Under the pieces are notes generated by a model that did not search any database, had not been told where the DNA came from, and saw only the letters and a program-made list of their open reading frames with translations. Below are positions 31,983-42,231 of a stretch of DNA of 64,000 nucleotides, in pieces. The first letter of the stretch is position 1; each line of letters opens with the position of its first letter. Location of the stretch: contig BCIH01000002.1 of assembly GCA_002897115.2 (NCBI GenBank), positions 1,449,234 to 1,513,233 on the forward strand, read 5' to 3'. The stretch is from Prototheca cutis. Its lineage: Eukaryota; Chlorophyta; Trebouxiophyceae; Chlorellales; Chlorellaceae. A program made the translations under genes and the position numbers.

Positions 31983-32171
31983 ATACCTTTCTCGGCCTTT
32001 TGGCTAAGATCAAGTGTAGTATCTGTTCTTACTAGTCTAACAGCTAGTATCTCGTCCATCGGACGAGACTTTGTTAGATATATTTTTCGTGGCGTGACGC
32101 CATCAGCCTAGTTTACTAGGCCGGTGTCACACGCATCGCCTCGGCCTTTCACTCCCGCCCTGGTGGTGCAG
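31983..32171 (+). ncRNA. U2: U2 spliceosomal snRNA
   Basis: The 5' portion CTCGGCCTTTTGGCTAAGAT is the universally conserved U2 stem I region, followed by CAAGTGTAGTATCTGTTCTT, which contains the branch-point recognition sequence GTAGTA. Stem IIa (CTAGT...ACTAG type) and stem IIb (CTCGTCC ATC GGACGAG) follow, then the Sm site ATATTTTTCG at about 32080-32090. A 3' stem IV can be drawn as GCATCGCC (32133-32140) with GGTGGTGC (32162-32169). The ends are inferred: an ATACC start, and 189 nt in all, close to the usual 187-191 nt. U2 pairs with the intron branch point in the major spliceosome. Confidence 0.95.
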
Positions 32172-32525
32172 CCTTACCCCCCCTCCTCCACCACCACATC
32201 CAAACCCACAAACCATCAACCAACCACACCAAGATCCACAACCCCAAACTCCCCCAGCGATCACCACCTCCTACTCTGCATGCATTGATGGCCCTTCTGG
32301 GCCTGCTTGCGCACTGGGTGAAAGGGATATTGTCGCATGCCAAAGAAAAAATTCTGAAGAAAGACTGCATGCACAAGGACTAGGGATACATGTATGGGCG
32401 CACTGTGAGAAAGCAATCGCGGCGGCGGCAGATGTTGGCCAGTCGGCACTCAGTGATAGTTATGCATGCAACCGCGTCGTACAACAAGCAAAATTCTGGA
32501 GCAGACAGACTCCCCCGCTGCCTGT
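32172..32525. other. Region between U2 and the glutaredoxin gene
   Basis: 354 bases with a CCACCACA-rich stretch just after U2 and nothing else recognisable; the glutaredoxin 3' UTR should be here. Confidence 0.4.
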
Positions 32526-34045
32526 TCACTCGAGCATCTCATCAATGGTCTCCTTGAGGCTGCCCTCCTGCGCCATTTCTAAGACGATATCGCAGCCGCC
32601 CAGCAGCTCGCCCTTGACGTACAGCTGTGGGTACGTGGGCCAGTTGGAATACTCCTGCGGAGACGGGTGATGGTGGCGGTAGCAGTGGTGGTGGAGGGTT
32701 GTGGAACCTGCTGCGCGTGAATTACGAGGGGGCTGGCCAAGCACAGAAACTGGTACCAGGCGCACCTTGAGGCCCTGCCGGACCGCTTGATCGCTGAGGA
32801 TGTCGAACGAACCAAAGGGCACGCCCACGGCGCGAAGTGCCGTGGCCACCTTTCTGCTAAACCCGCACTGCGGCGCATCGGGCGTGCCTGCAGGATTGGA
32901 TTGATTATTCGGCTGATGGATGCACGGGGGAATGCAGGTTCGACGACAAGCGAGGGTGTCTCTGCTGCGAGGGTGCATGCAAATGGATTTTGGTCCATCC
33001 AGTCAAATACAATTTCTGCTCAGAATTCGATGGCATACATCCACATGCGTGTCTGAAGCCCATTCATTCATGGGCCCCTCCCGGGGCGGCGCGTGTCAGA
33101 GCAAGGATGACTAAGTTTGTTGCTAGAGTATCATCACCAGGCCCAGACGTGGGCTCAGGAGGTGGAAGACGCAACGACTCATCATGCACGTGCCGTCCCA
33201 TACCGGGCAAAGGACTGGTGCCACTGCCGCCAGTGAAGTGTGCAATCCACCGCCATTCTTGCGATGAAACAGCCAATCCCCCCCTCCCAACCCCACACAT
33301 ACCCTTCATGAAGAGCATGACGGGCTGGCTCCTGACGAGGGCCGCCAGGCGCTCGGGGTCTCCCGGGGCCAAGATCTCGCTGCCCACCGCGCCTGCTCCA
33401 AGGTAGAAACAGAGATGCTTACCTCGGGCGAGTGATCGCGTCAGGGCACTGTCGCCCCCCCGCCTCCCGCCCCGTGCATGCACACCTGTAGTGGAGGGAG
33501 TCTTCCCATCGGCCGGCCCAGGAGCCACCGCCAGGCTGGCGCCCGTGCGCCCCGCCAGGCTGAAGGCCTTGGCCGACAGCTTTGGAATGGAGGCACCCTC
33601 CAACGTGTCGATCACCTTGCCGGCACGGAAGAAAAGAAAGTGCGGCACGACCGTCACGGCATGCCGCTCGCAGATGTGGGGAAACTCCTCCGCCTCCACG
33701 CGAGCCACGGCGACGCTGGGCTCTTCGGCTTGCACTGCTTCCAGCACCTTGTCCATGAAGGTGCATGGCTCGCACCACTGCGCCCAAAAGTGCACCACAA
33801 CCTGTGCGTGCGGCATGGCGTTTTGAAAAGGTGTTCTTGGCGCCAAATGGCAGGTTCAGGGACATGGCGGCAGGATCATCAGGACGCACGCCCCACCCAT
33901 GCCCAAAGCGTGGACAGACCCATCAGCTTGGACACTGGCCTCTCCGCCTCGCAGGGAACGTCCGTACCTTGTCATGGTCCTTCACAAACGCATCGAGTTG
34001 CTCTGTCGACGCAATGTCAACCTTCATGCTCGTTGGCGGACTCAT
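32526..34045 (-). CDS. Thioredoxin-monothiol glutaredoxin (GLRX3/PICOT/GrxS17-like)
   Basis: The exons are 34045-33968, 33801-33486, 33392-33303, 32887-32766 and 32654-32526 (GT-AG, phases 0, 1, 1, 0), giving 244 residues. The N-terminal thioredoxin-like domain has [20 protein letters not shown] (active site WCEPC), [20 protein letters not shown] (cis-Pro) and [15 protein letters not shown]. After a linker, one monothiol glutaredoxin domain follows: [20 protein letters not shown] (CGFS), [20 protein letters not shown] and a C-terminal helix. Such Trx-Grx proteins bind glutathione-coordinated [2Fe-2S] clusters and work in cytosolic iron-sulfur trafficking. With a single Grx module it is the short form, as in yeast Grx3/4, rather than the two- or three-module animal and plant forms. 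The start is ATG 34045; ATG 34027 is an alternative. Confidence 0.92.
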
Positions 34046-34583
34046 TGCCCGGCCGGCAGGGGACCCGCTGGCCGGCTCCTTGTCGAACGATGGGGGGCGC
34101 CCTCCTCTCGGCTGCACACACGGTCGCAAGAGCGGTGCAAATTGCTAGAATTTTGGGTGGATGCGTTATTGATTTGTTGAGTGTGTTCAAGGGAAATTTA
34201 ATGCGCACCCTGGCCCGTGGATGCGCGTAGGGTAAATTTGATTCCTTCAAAGCCGTCACGTTGGGGGGGCGCGGCTTGCCCTGGGCCGGGGTGAGGCAAC
34301 GCCCGGAAGCGAGGACTCTCGGAGGGTTCTGGTCACGATGTGCCTGGATCATTGACGCACCGACACAACGACCAGGGTCGCGGACATCGGATGCATTGCT
34401 TGCACTGAGAACATCATTATTTATTTCTGCGCCATGTTTTGAGCACGGTCCTTGCATTCTGTCCGGGCCAATTGGTTGCGCGAGGCAGCTGCTTTGGTTG
34501 TTGGAGAGTCAACCCGGCTCGGGCGCCGAGTTGGGGCCCGACACAACCTCGGCAGGTGGATGATGATACCAGAGGAAGGTGTA
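34046..34583. promoter_or_regulatory. Divergent upstream region
   Basis: 538 bases between head-to-head glutaredoxin and dehydratase genes. No ORF with a signature. Confidence 0.4.
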
Positions 34584-36285
34584 ATGGACAATCACGCTCC
34601 TAGGAACATCCTGATCACTGGAGGGGCGGGCTTCATAGGCAGCCATGTCGCCGTCCGGCTGGCCAAGAGGTATCCCCACTACCGGGTGCGTGGCGCTGGG
34701 CAGCATTGGTGGGTCTACGGTCGACGTGCCGGGATGATATCCAACTATCATGTCATTACAAAGCCATGGGTGGCGCGCAACATGGGTCTCCACTCCCTTC
34801 CTACGGCAGATTGTAGTGTTCGACTGTCTCGACTACTGCGCTACGCTGAGCAACTTGGAGGCGGTGCGAGGATTGCCCAACTTCAAGGCACGGAGTCGTG
34901 GAGATGGGATTACACATATGGTGGGGTGTGCATATTTAGGAGAAAACAGCTGTGCAGTGCATGGCGGTGGTGTGGACGATTGATCCCTAACGTCTTGCCA
35001 ACACACACACACACACACACATGCAGTTCATCAAGGGCGACATAAAGAGCGGCGACCTGGTGTACTATGTACTGGAAACAGAGCGCATCGACACCATCAT
35101 GCACTTTGCGGCACGGACCCACGTCGACCACTCCTTTGGCAACAGCGTCAGCTTCACCATGAACAACGTGTGAGTGCCCGAGTGGGCGGGTGGGGGCCTG
35201 GGCACGTACCCAGAACAAGCCTCCGCCCCCGAGACAAGCTGCCCCACTTACACAGTGCTCCCACCTACAAATGATCTGCCCAAAACACTACCCGAGGGCA
35301 GGTATGGCACGCACATGCTGCTGGAGGCCGCACGGAGCTATGGGAAGATTGAAAAGTTCGTCAACGTGTCGACCGACGAGGTGTACGGCGAGACGTCGTT
35401 TGGCCTGCTGTCGGGTCTGGGGGAGAACAGCCGGCTGGAGCCCACTAATCCCTACGCTGCAGCCAAGGCGGGGGCGGAGATGATGGCCCTGGCGTACTAC
35501 AGTTCCTACAACCTCCCCGTCCTCATCACCCGAGGGAACAACGTCTACGGTCCCGGCCAGTTCCCAGAGAAACTCAGTGCGTATTATTATTATTTAGTTA
35601 GTTAATTTTGTTGGTGCTGTTGTTGTTTCCTGAACTAGATACACACGACACAACACATGTTTGCAGTCCCGAAGTTTGTGCTGCTGGGCGCGGCGGGGCG
35701 GCCACTGACGGTGTATGGCGACGGCCGGGCGGTGCGCAGCTATCTGTACATCGACGACGTGGCGGCCGCGTACGACGCCATCCTGCACCGCGGCGAGCCC
35801 GGGCAGACATACAACGTCGGCAGCGTCAAGGAGCGCTCGGTGCTGCAGGTCGCGCGGGACATTGCCGTGGCACTTGGCCGGCCCGAGTCCGAGGTCGTGC
35901 ACGTGCGTGACCGCGCGTTCAATGACCGCCGCTATTTCATCTGCAACAACAAGCTCGCGGCGCTCGGCTGGACCGAACGCACGTCCTGGGAGGAGGGCCT
36001 GCGCAAGACCGTCGAATGGTACACCTCCCTCAAAGAACCCCAGGCCTACTGGTACGATGGATGGAGAAGAAGGATGTTTGCTTGGTTTCTCTTGGCCACA
36101 GGACTGGGTGTCGCAGGAGTTGTGCGTATCCATGAAGAGCCTCAGGGCCCTGGCTGCTCCAACTCTCTCCTTGCAGGAACAATGGAAACATAACCGCGGC
36201 GCTCCAGCCGCACGCCAGCCTGGCACGGCAGATGGACCAGGTGGCCCTGGAGGCCCCGCTGCCAACCGAAACCGAGGCTGAGTAA
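34584..36285 (+). CDS. UDP-glucose 4,6-dehydratase (N-terminal half of plant RHM)
   Basis: The exons are 34584-34685, 34810-34887, 35027-35169, 35302-35576, 35667-36051 and 36177-36285, giving 363 residues (an in-frame ATG at 34560 would add eight). It is an extended short-chain dehydrogenase: ILITGGAGFIGSHV (NAD binding), FIKGDIKSGD, MHFAARTHVDHSFGNS, VSTDEVYGETS, YAAAKAGAEM (Tyr and Lys of YxxxK), TRGNNVYGPGQFPEK and RSYLYIDDVAAAYD. The NAPRNILITG-type start, DYC..L.NL and FNDRRYF blocks are those of plant RHM/UER enzymes making UDP-4-keto-6-deoxy-glucose for UDP-rhamnose. The plant C-terminal epimerase/reductase half is absent, replaced by 40 unrelated residues, so a separate ER enzyme would be needed. 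The second intron uses a GC donor (AAG|GCACGG). No signal peptide; cytosolic. Confidence 0.9.
35001..35020 (+). repeat. (AC)10 microsatellite at an acceptor
   Basis: Ten AC units followed by ATGCAG, the acceptor of exon 3 of the UDP-glucose 4,6-dehydratase gene. Confidence 0.9.
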
Positions 36286-36543
36286 GGAAAGGACGGCACA
36301 GTGAGGTGTTGACCATGGCGTTTGCAAACTGTGCGACAAGCCTGCCACCCTGGCTGATTTGCTCCATCCCATTGAAATGATGTGTGCAAAGAAAACGGAC
36401 CATACTGTTTTGATTGCGGTGCTGTACCAATATCGATACCCATCATCATTGTTGTTGCTGTTCCACCACCCAACCGGGGTCTGATTGTGATGTGCTTCCA
36501 GACGGTACTGCCTGTATTTCACAGGACAAAGGCAAGAAAATAC

Positions 36544-37971
36544 TCAGTCTGAAAAATCAGAGTCTTCGTCAGAGTCGGTCCGTCGAGCCCCGCGGCCGCT
36601 GCCCTGCCGCAGCGCCCTCGCCGCGAGCTCCAGTCGCTCCGCCTCGTCGTCGCTGTTTTCTGGGGGCTGCTGCAGCACACCAGATGGAAGCAGTCTTGCC
36701 TCCAACTGTGGGAGGATGGTGGCATCATGGTTTGGTTTGGTTGCTTGCGAGATACTGATGGGTCCAGAGTGGGTAGATGTGTGTCTCTCCCCATCGAGCT
36801 GCCTGATGCACCCTTCACCTCCACACACACCCCCACACACCCCACAACCCCCCTCCCCCTCCCCCCACACACGAGCACACATGCACACGCACACACATGC
36901 ACACGATCCCCAAGATCAGCCTCACCGCGGCTGTTTTAAAGTCGGTGCCGGCACCGGCAATCCCCTCAAAGCCAACCAGACGGTCGACAGCGACACCGTT
37001 CTCAAAGGCAATGACGCACGGCAGCGTCCGAATCTGGAGTTTTGCAGTGAAAAAGGTTGCATCCTGTGTGTGGAGTCGTGGGGGTGGGTGTTAGAGTGGT
37101 TGCCAATGTGCCAAGTCTGAGCAGGCCTTTCGAATGAGCAAGGCAGCACCGGGCTAGATCGCTCACACACACACACACACACACACACATAAACACACTC
37201 ACCGGCGCAGACAGACAGACAAAGCGTGTCAGCGAGAACTTGGTGGCTAGGATTGCCAGGTGGCGGTCCATCGCGGCACAACGGGCAAACCCAGCGTGGA
37301 AAAAGTGACAGATCACGTGCTCCGTCTTGGTCACCGCGGTCAAAAACTCCTGCTCCGAAATCTCCGTCAGCGTACCTGGTTTATGAAAGAGAAGGGAGGT
37401 GTGGTGTGGAGCTGCCATCAGGCAAGAGCAATCCCTCCCCCCAAAAAACATGCACAAGGCCGGCTGACTGCCGGCACAAGCAAGCCACTGAACAAGTCCC
37501 CACACAGACATGCACGCACCGTATGACGTTTGTGCCTTTTTCGCAGCCCGGCGCTCCGTCATGGCCTTGAGTTCCTCCAGCCGCTCCTCATGTAACCGAG
37601 CCAGCTCTGGGTCCTCCAGGGCCTCTGCCGCGCTAAAGGCAGGGACACCTGTCCCACCGCCCGCCGCCCTCGCAGCCATCATCTCCTGCATTCGGCCCGG
37701 GCGTGTGGCATGGGAGGTCAGTGACATGCCTCCGTCACGGATGTGGTGTGTGCACACTGGCCGTCGGCTTGGTGCCGCTGGATCACCTGGGCCCACCACC
37801 CTGGCCCAGCCAGCTAACCACCACAACACATGCGCAACGGCGACAGTGCGTGAACCAGCGCATGCCGTGTCAACCCACTTTTTGGTAGTCTCTGGCTGCT
37901 TGTGCCATGGCGTCTCCCATGGCAAAGCTGTGCATCTGGCCCTTAACTTTCTGGAGGCTTGCCGCGTCCAT
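36544..37971 (-). CDS. TXNDC9: TXNDC9-like (phosducin-like 3) thioredoxin-fold protein
   Basis: The exons are 37971-37879, 37685-37520, 37375-37203, 37063-36926 and 36705-36544 (GT-AG, phases 0, 1, 0, 0), giving 243 residues. The N-terminus has MHSFAMGDAMAQAARDYQK and a charged helix with DPELARLHEERLEELKAM. The thioredoxin-like domain follows: LTEISEQEFLTAVTKTEHVI, CHFFHAGFARCAAMDRHLAI, then LQIRTLPCVIAFENGVAVDR with FEGIAG. The C-terminus is acidic and Ser-rich (SDEDSDFSD), like the SDSDDD tail of animal TXNDC9. The family assists CCT-chaperonin folding of tubulin and actin. The redox CXXC is absent (the site reads AGFARC), as is usual in this family. The gene is convergent with the dehydratase gene. 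Confidence 0.9.
37167..37188 (+). repeat. (AC)n microsatellite near a donor
   Basis: A run of AC units in the third intron of the TXNDC9-like gene; on the coding strand it is a GT repeat just downstream of the donor at 37202. Confidence 0.85.
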
Positions 37972-38291
37972 CTTTGCGAGCGGCTCCTGCCCCGGCTGCT
38001 CCCACGATCACAGTGCGCACGTTATACCCGATGAAAACAAATCAGACGAACCAAACGAATGCGTGTACACGATCCCGTTCAATGCGCTCGCATGATCACG
38101 TTCAGTCCTGTCGATGGCCTGGCTCGGAGGAAAGTCAAATCGATGCCGCTCGGGTTCCGGCACCCCCAATTCGGGAGATCATCCTTGACGTTAAGCGTGT
38201 AGTCCGACCCCGCTTAAAACCGCAGGTAGTCGCACACCACAGGCATTCTCAAAATACATATTTGCTGGTATTTGTGTGATCAAAGGAAAGA
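37972..38291. promoter_or_regulatory. Upstream region between divergent TXNDC9 and small Cys-rich genes
   Basis: 320 bases; AT-richer, no further feature. Confidence 0.4.
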
Positions 38292-38468
38292 ATGTGTCAT
38301 AAGACGACGTGCAGCAAGTGCCGCAAGCCTTCATGGTTTGGGTGCGGGCGCCACATCGACAGTGCGCTGGAGGGGGTTCCCGTGGACGAGCGCTGCCACT
38401 GCAAGGCTGCTACTCAGGCCGAGTACGATGCCGACCCCTCTGCAAGACCCAGCTGCACAGTGAGCTGA
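38292..38468 (+). CDS. Conserved small Cys-rich protein, 58 residues
   Basis: A single-exon frame from ATG 38292 to TGA 38466-38468. It begins MCHKTTCSKCRKPSWFGCGR, continues HIDSALEGVPVDERCHCK and ends in a short polar tail. C-X3-T-C-S-K-C-x-K-x-[ST]-W-x-G-C-G-x-H-[IV] with a later C-x-C is a pattern I know from small uncharacterised proteins of fungi, plants and bacteria, probably a zinc-binding knuckle; the function is not established. It is intronless, unlike almost every other gene here. ATG is preceded by a purine-rich context (GAAAGA). Because it is so short, a chance frame was considered, but the spacing of Cys, His and Trp makes that unlikely. Confidence 0.75.
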   Translation: MCHKTTCSKCRKPSWFGCGRHIDSALEGVPVDERCHCKAATQAEYDADPSARPSCTVS

Positions 38469-39111
38469 GGCTGGACTGACATTGGCTGCGAAGCGGACCC
38501 TGAGGAGAAGGAAGCAGCTCTCGCACCGTATCTTTTAATTTTGGACTGCTGACTCACCCCCAAAACGCATGCTGGGGAAACCGACCCGTTTGAACCCCCC
38601 TGTCTATCTTCAAACCGTCCCCCGGCTTGTTCCATTTACTTCTTCACACGGTCTGCAGAATCGAACCAGGCGCCCAGCGGCGCCTGGGCAGAGAAATGCT
38701 CGGTGCATGGGGGCATGCAGGTGCCGGCTGCGAGCCAGTTTGATGACTTCACAGGATCTTGCAAAATTCGTTGTACCCAGACACAGCAATGTATGCAAAA
38801 ATATTTTGGATGGTCAGACCCGTGTCGAGAATGCGGGGCAGTAGCCTTGTCAGGTATGGGCCCCGGCAGCAGAAAATTGGGTGTCGCATTGGCTGGCAGC
38901 CCCTCCTGCTAGGTCCGTCCCACAGCAATGTGCTCATGCTGGGAAAGGACTCAGAGGTGATGACAGGGGAAAATATCAACCAGATAAGTGTGGAAACCCT
39001 CGCCACCGCCAATATAGGGAGCTCATTGCACACGTGGAAAACCCGGATTCAGTTGATGCCTTGCTGGACGAGCACCAGGCCCTTTGTCCCGCCCTTTATT
39101 CCTTGCTCTCC
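38469..39111. other. Gap between the small Cys-rich gene and RidA-like gene
   Basis: 643 bases at a convergent junction. Open plus frames here are opposite to or beyond the RidA-like gene and carry no signature. Confidence 0.4.
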
Positions 39112-39993
39112 TCACACTACGATGGCATCGACCTCGATGAGGACCATGATGTCATCGTGCACGAGGCGCTGCACCTCCACCATGGTGGAGGCGGGCCGAA
39201 TCGCGCCAAACACCTCGCCGTGCGCGCGGCTGATGGCCGCAGAGTCCCGCGCCATGTTGCGCACGAAGATCCGTGTCCGGACCTGCGGTGGTCAGCCAAA
39301 TATGGGGGAGCGCTCGGCTGTTTGCAAGCCTTTTTGATGACTAGGAACAACCCCCCTCCCCCCCCCCCACCCCCCCCCCCCCACACACACACACTACGTA
39401 CCACATCCTGCAGACTTGCTCCTAAGGCCTGGAGGGCATGGGCGACAATCTCCAGCGCGGTCCTCGTCTGCGAGTAGGCATCGCCCTTGTGCAGCACATT
39501 GCCGCTGGCCTGCTCAACGGCCGAAGTGCCTGGGTGTTGGGTTTGGGGAAAGGGGAGCCGGTTGCGTTGCCGTGCAGTGTGGGAGGAGGGGGCACGATGG
39601 CTGGGCCAAGAGGTCTCTGAGGACGGCTAGACCGAACCCATGGGGCCCGCGCACCCACGGCCAGTCTACAAAACAGACCTGAAACGGAGATGAATGGTCC
39701 GCGACGGCAGGCCCTGGAGTAGCCCACCTCCTTCTCCCAGCGGGCGCCTGTGGGTCGGGGCGAACGGACGCATCGGGGTGAAATGTGTCCAATCGAAGCC
39801 CGAGCAGAACAAGGCTCGGCCCGGCCGATCTCTACCCCATTCCGGCATTGCCCGAGCCGTGCCGTACCGAGACAAGCCTGCAAGCCAGCGCACCTGTGGA
39901 AACCACCTGCAGCTTTCCGTCTGAGCTCGCGTGCACCTGGGGAACTATCTTGGGAAGCATCCCGTTGCCAGCGTCGTACGTCTTGGACTGCAT
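39112..39993 (-). CDS. RidA/YjgF-YER057c-like protein
   Basis: The exons are 39993-39894, 39747-39679, 39529-39402 and 39282-39112 (GT-AG, phases 1, 1, 0), giving 155 residues. The order ARWEKEVGYSRACRRGPFIS, VSGTSAV, DAYSQTRTALEIVAHALQAL, GASLQDVVRTRIFVRNM, AHGEVFGAIRPASTMVEVQR and LIEVDAIVV spells a complete trimeric chorismate-mutase-like RidA fold. The catalytic Arg of true enamine/imine deaminases is the one in VRTRI(F/Y); it is present. The WEPVVGYSRAV-like start and AHGEVFG.IRPA.T block indicate the subgroup common in bacteria and plants rather than classical mitochondrial RidA. It has a short N-terminus without an obvious targeting peptide. Confidence 0.9.
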
Positions 39994-40488
39994 GACAAGT
40001 AAAGCCGGCGGGCGGTGAGAAAATAAAAATTGGGGATGTTCGAGCTGACAAATCCTAACAATCAGCACATGGAAGTGCTGGACCCTTTATACGCGACGAA
40101 TGGGCGTGCAAATCCTAGCCTTATGTGAGCCCCAAACGCATCAACGTTATCAACGTCTGTCGGTGTCACGCTCACCTCCCGGTCCCCCTGGGTCTGCATG
40201 TGTGCCGTTGCCGCTGCCATGTTCTCTTGAGTGCTGGCACGAATAATGCCTTCGTCTTCCATTACAATTTACGGAGTCGTTGATCTGAGATGAAGGTCAC
40301 GGCAGCAGCTGACGTCTTCATTTCCGGGGACGGCCGTTGAGTCATCTCCCGGGTCTCGTCCCCCGTGGTTCTTTCCAGCTTCCGAGAATGTGCCGGCGGG
40401 ACCACGCGCGGAACCCGCCTCGCACGCTGCGCCTGGCCCCGAGACTTTACAAACTACACGCGCACCGCGTGCCATTCTACCCCATACC
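39994..40488. other. Gap upstream of the RidA-like gene
   Basis: 495 bases; no gene recognised. Confidence 0.4.
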
Positions 40489-41499
40489 TCACGCGAGTCC
40501 AAGGCTGGGTCCAGAGGAGCCCAGGCTTAGGCTGAGTATCAACTGCCCGGCGGCCACTTCCCGCCCACCCGGGGCGGATCTCCCGGTGGCAGGGCATCCT
40601 CCGCGGGCAGAGCCTGTGTTTGGGCTCGCCCAGCCACCTGCAGACGTGGCGCGGCCCGACGGACCGAGCGCCACAGCCGCAGCCACGCTGCGCGCGCTGC
40701 GCCGCGAAACCGCCGGTGAGGCCAGCACGCCGGGCGCGTGGTCCCGCAGAGCGGCGGCCACACCGAGCCCGGGACAAACGTCATCTGCCCCCAGCACCAC
40801 ATCTGCCACCGTGGCGGACAGTGCGCGGCCAAAGGCGAGCCGTGCAGTGGCCGGCGCACCCCGCAGCCAGGTCCCAAGTTGCCTGGTCTCATCGGGCTCG
40901 GACTTGACCGCATCTTGGGCACCATGCCGAGCTGGTGTCATTTTTGGGCTCGCCACTTCAGTGCTGCATGTCCGGCTGCCCGAGAAAGAGTCCCGGCCGG
41001 GGCGCACTCCACGCAGCAGTCGAGTCAGTGCCGTCTGGGCCCGTGCTGCCTTGGACAGTTGTACCGCCAGCGCCTCGCGTTCCCGGCCCTGTGCGTTTGG
41101 ATAAGAGGGTCGCGCGTGGTTTGAGGCCGAGTGCTGTTTTATTTCCCTATGGCATGGCCGTTCATTGGGATCCAGCATCAGTGGTCTTGCGCTGCACACC
41201 ACCTCTTTCTCAGCCAGGCAGGTGCTGCACCCAGCGTCGCTTGGAGTACATCCACACCACCTGACTCGAGCCATGCATACCTCAGCTTCTTTGACCTGGC
41301 GCAGGGCGTCGGTCTGTTGCTGAAGCAGCACCTCTTCTGCATCAGCCTCCTGGAAAATTGCGGCCGTCGCTGTTGTCTCACACTCCGCTCCCGCCCGAGC
41401 CTCCTGCAGCAGGAGTATTGGGACCCGGTCGTGCTCACGGCTTGATGTGATGGCATGACAGGTTGTCAGTGCTCCTCGTTCGAGGGACAGCTCAGCCAT
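40489..41499 (-). CDS. Unidentified protein with N-terminal coiled coil
   Basis: The proposed exons are 41499-41281 and 41088-40489 (GT-AG, phase 0), giving 272 residues. The first 100 residues are mostly helical and charged (LLQEARAGAECETTATAAIF, LLQQQTDALRQVKEAE, then EREALAVQLSKAARAQTALT across the splice), a likely coiled coil. The rest is Ala/Gly/Ser-rich, low complexity (SATVADVVLGADDVCPGLG). The frame is also open through the intron, so the junction rests on splice sites and coiled-coil continuity. It starts 196 bases beyond the end of the long coiled-coil gene on the same strand and might be a separate small gene or an alternative 3' region. No family assigned. Confidence 0.4.
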   Translation of the reverse strand: MAELSLERGALTTCHAITSSREHDRVPILLLQEARAGAECETTATAAIFQEADAEEVLLQQQTDALRQVKEAEVCMARVRWCGCTPSDAGCSTCLAEKEVVCSARPLMLDPNERPCHREIKQHSASNHARPSYPNAQGREREALAVQLSKAARAQTALTRLLRGVRPGRDSFSGSRTCSTEVASPKMTPARHGAQDAVKSEPDETRQLGTWLRGAPATARLAFGRALSATVADVVLGADDVCPGLGVAAALRDHAPGVLASPAVSRRSARSVAAAVALGPSGRATSAGGWASPNTGSARGGCPATGRSAPGGREVAAGQLILSLSLGSSGPSLGLA

Positions 41500-41694
41500 T
41501 GTGTTGGCTACCCATGCTCAAGTTGTTTGGTCGGCAATTCCGGAGCAAGAAAGCGGTCCCCCTTTACCAGCGCAGTTGCAGTCTCTGGTTCTACTATGTT
41601 CCAGTCTCTATTTCAGCTCCGTCACCAAGCCCGATGTCCAAAAGGGATCATGCATTCAAATGCAATACTACCACGACATACAAAACCTCCCAAA

Positions 41695-42189
41695 TCAATC
41701 AATCACCCTGAGACGTTGGAATTGGGCGGCGAGCTCGGCCTTCTTCCGAGCGACCTTATCTGCCAGATGCTCGTTGGACGCCAGCCTGAACAGGGATTGT
41801 TTGTACAGGAAGAATTGCGGTGAAGATTGACCTGGCTTTTGCTCAGGGTTTGACTGGTTGGTCAGCACGTGTGTGTTGGGCCGGCAGACAACCAAATTCT
41901 GGGACAGCAAGGCACAATATGCCGCATCCCACACCGCAACAGCCCATATATCAATTGTGCAACGCATTCTATGGCAGCCGATCGGTTACCACTGCCTCCA
42001 GTGCTAGACCTGGCGGCACGGAGGTTGAGGGTGTTGGCTGACCGGGCATCGTTGACGGCTTGCTTGAGGGTGGTTGTTCTGACCTTGAGCAATGACAGCT
42101 CGGTCTCAAGCCTGGCATTGGAGTTTTCCAGCACTTTCCGCTCGACCTCGGCCCTTGCAGCATAGGCCTCCTCACTGTCAGGCACCGTT

Positions 42190-42231
<42 letters not shown>

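Noticed and set aside
38640..38690. TTCGATTC on the minus strand, resembling a tRNA T loop
   Set aside because: No complementary T stem or acceptor stem could be formed around it; no tRNA gene is supported in the window.
40489..41694. Treating the 40489-41499 frame as the C-terminus of the long coiled-coil gene
   Set aside because: The coiled-coil gene has a clear stop at 41695 in a phase-consistent last exon, and the downstream frame starts with its own ATG.
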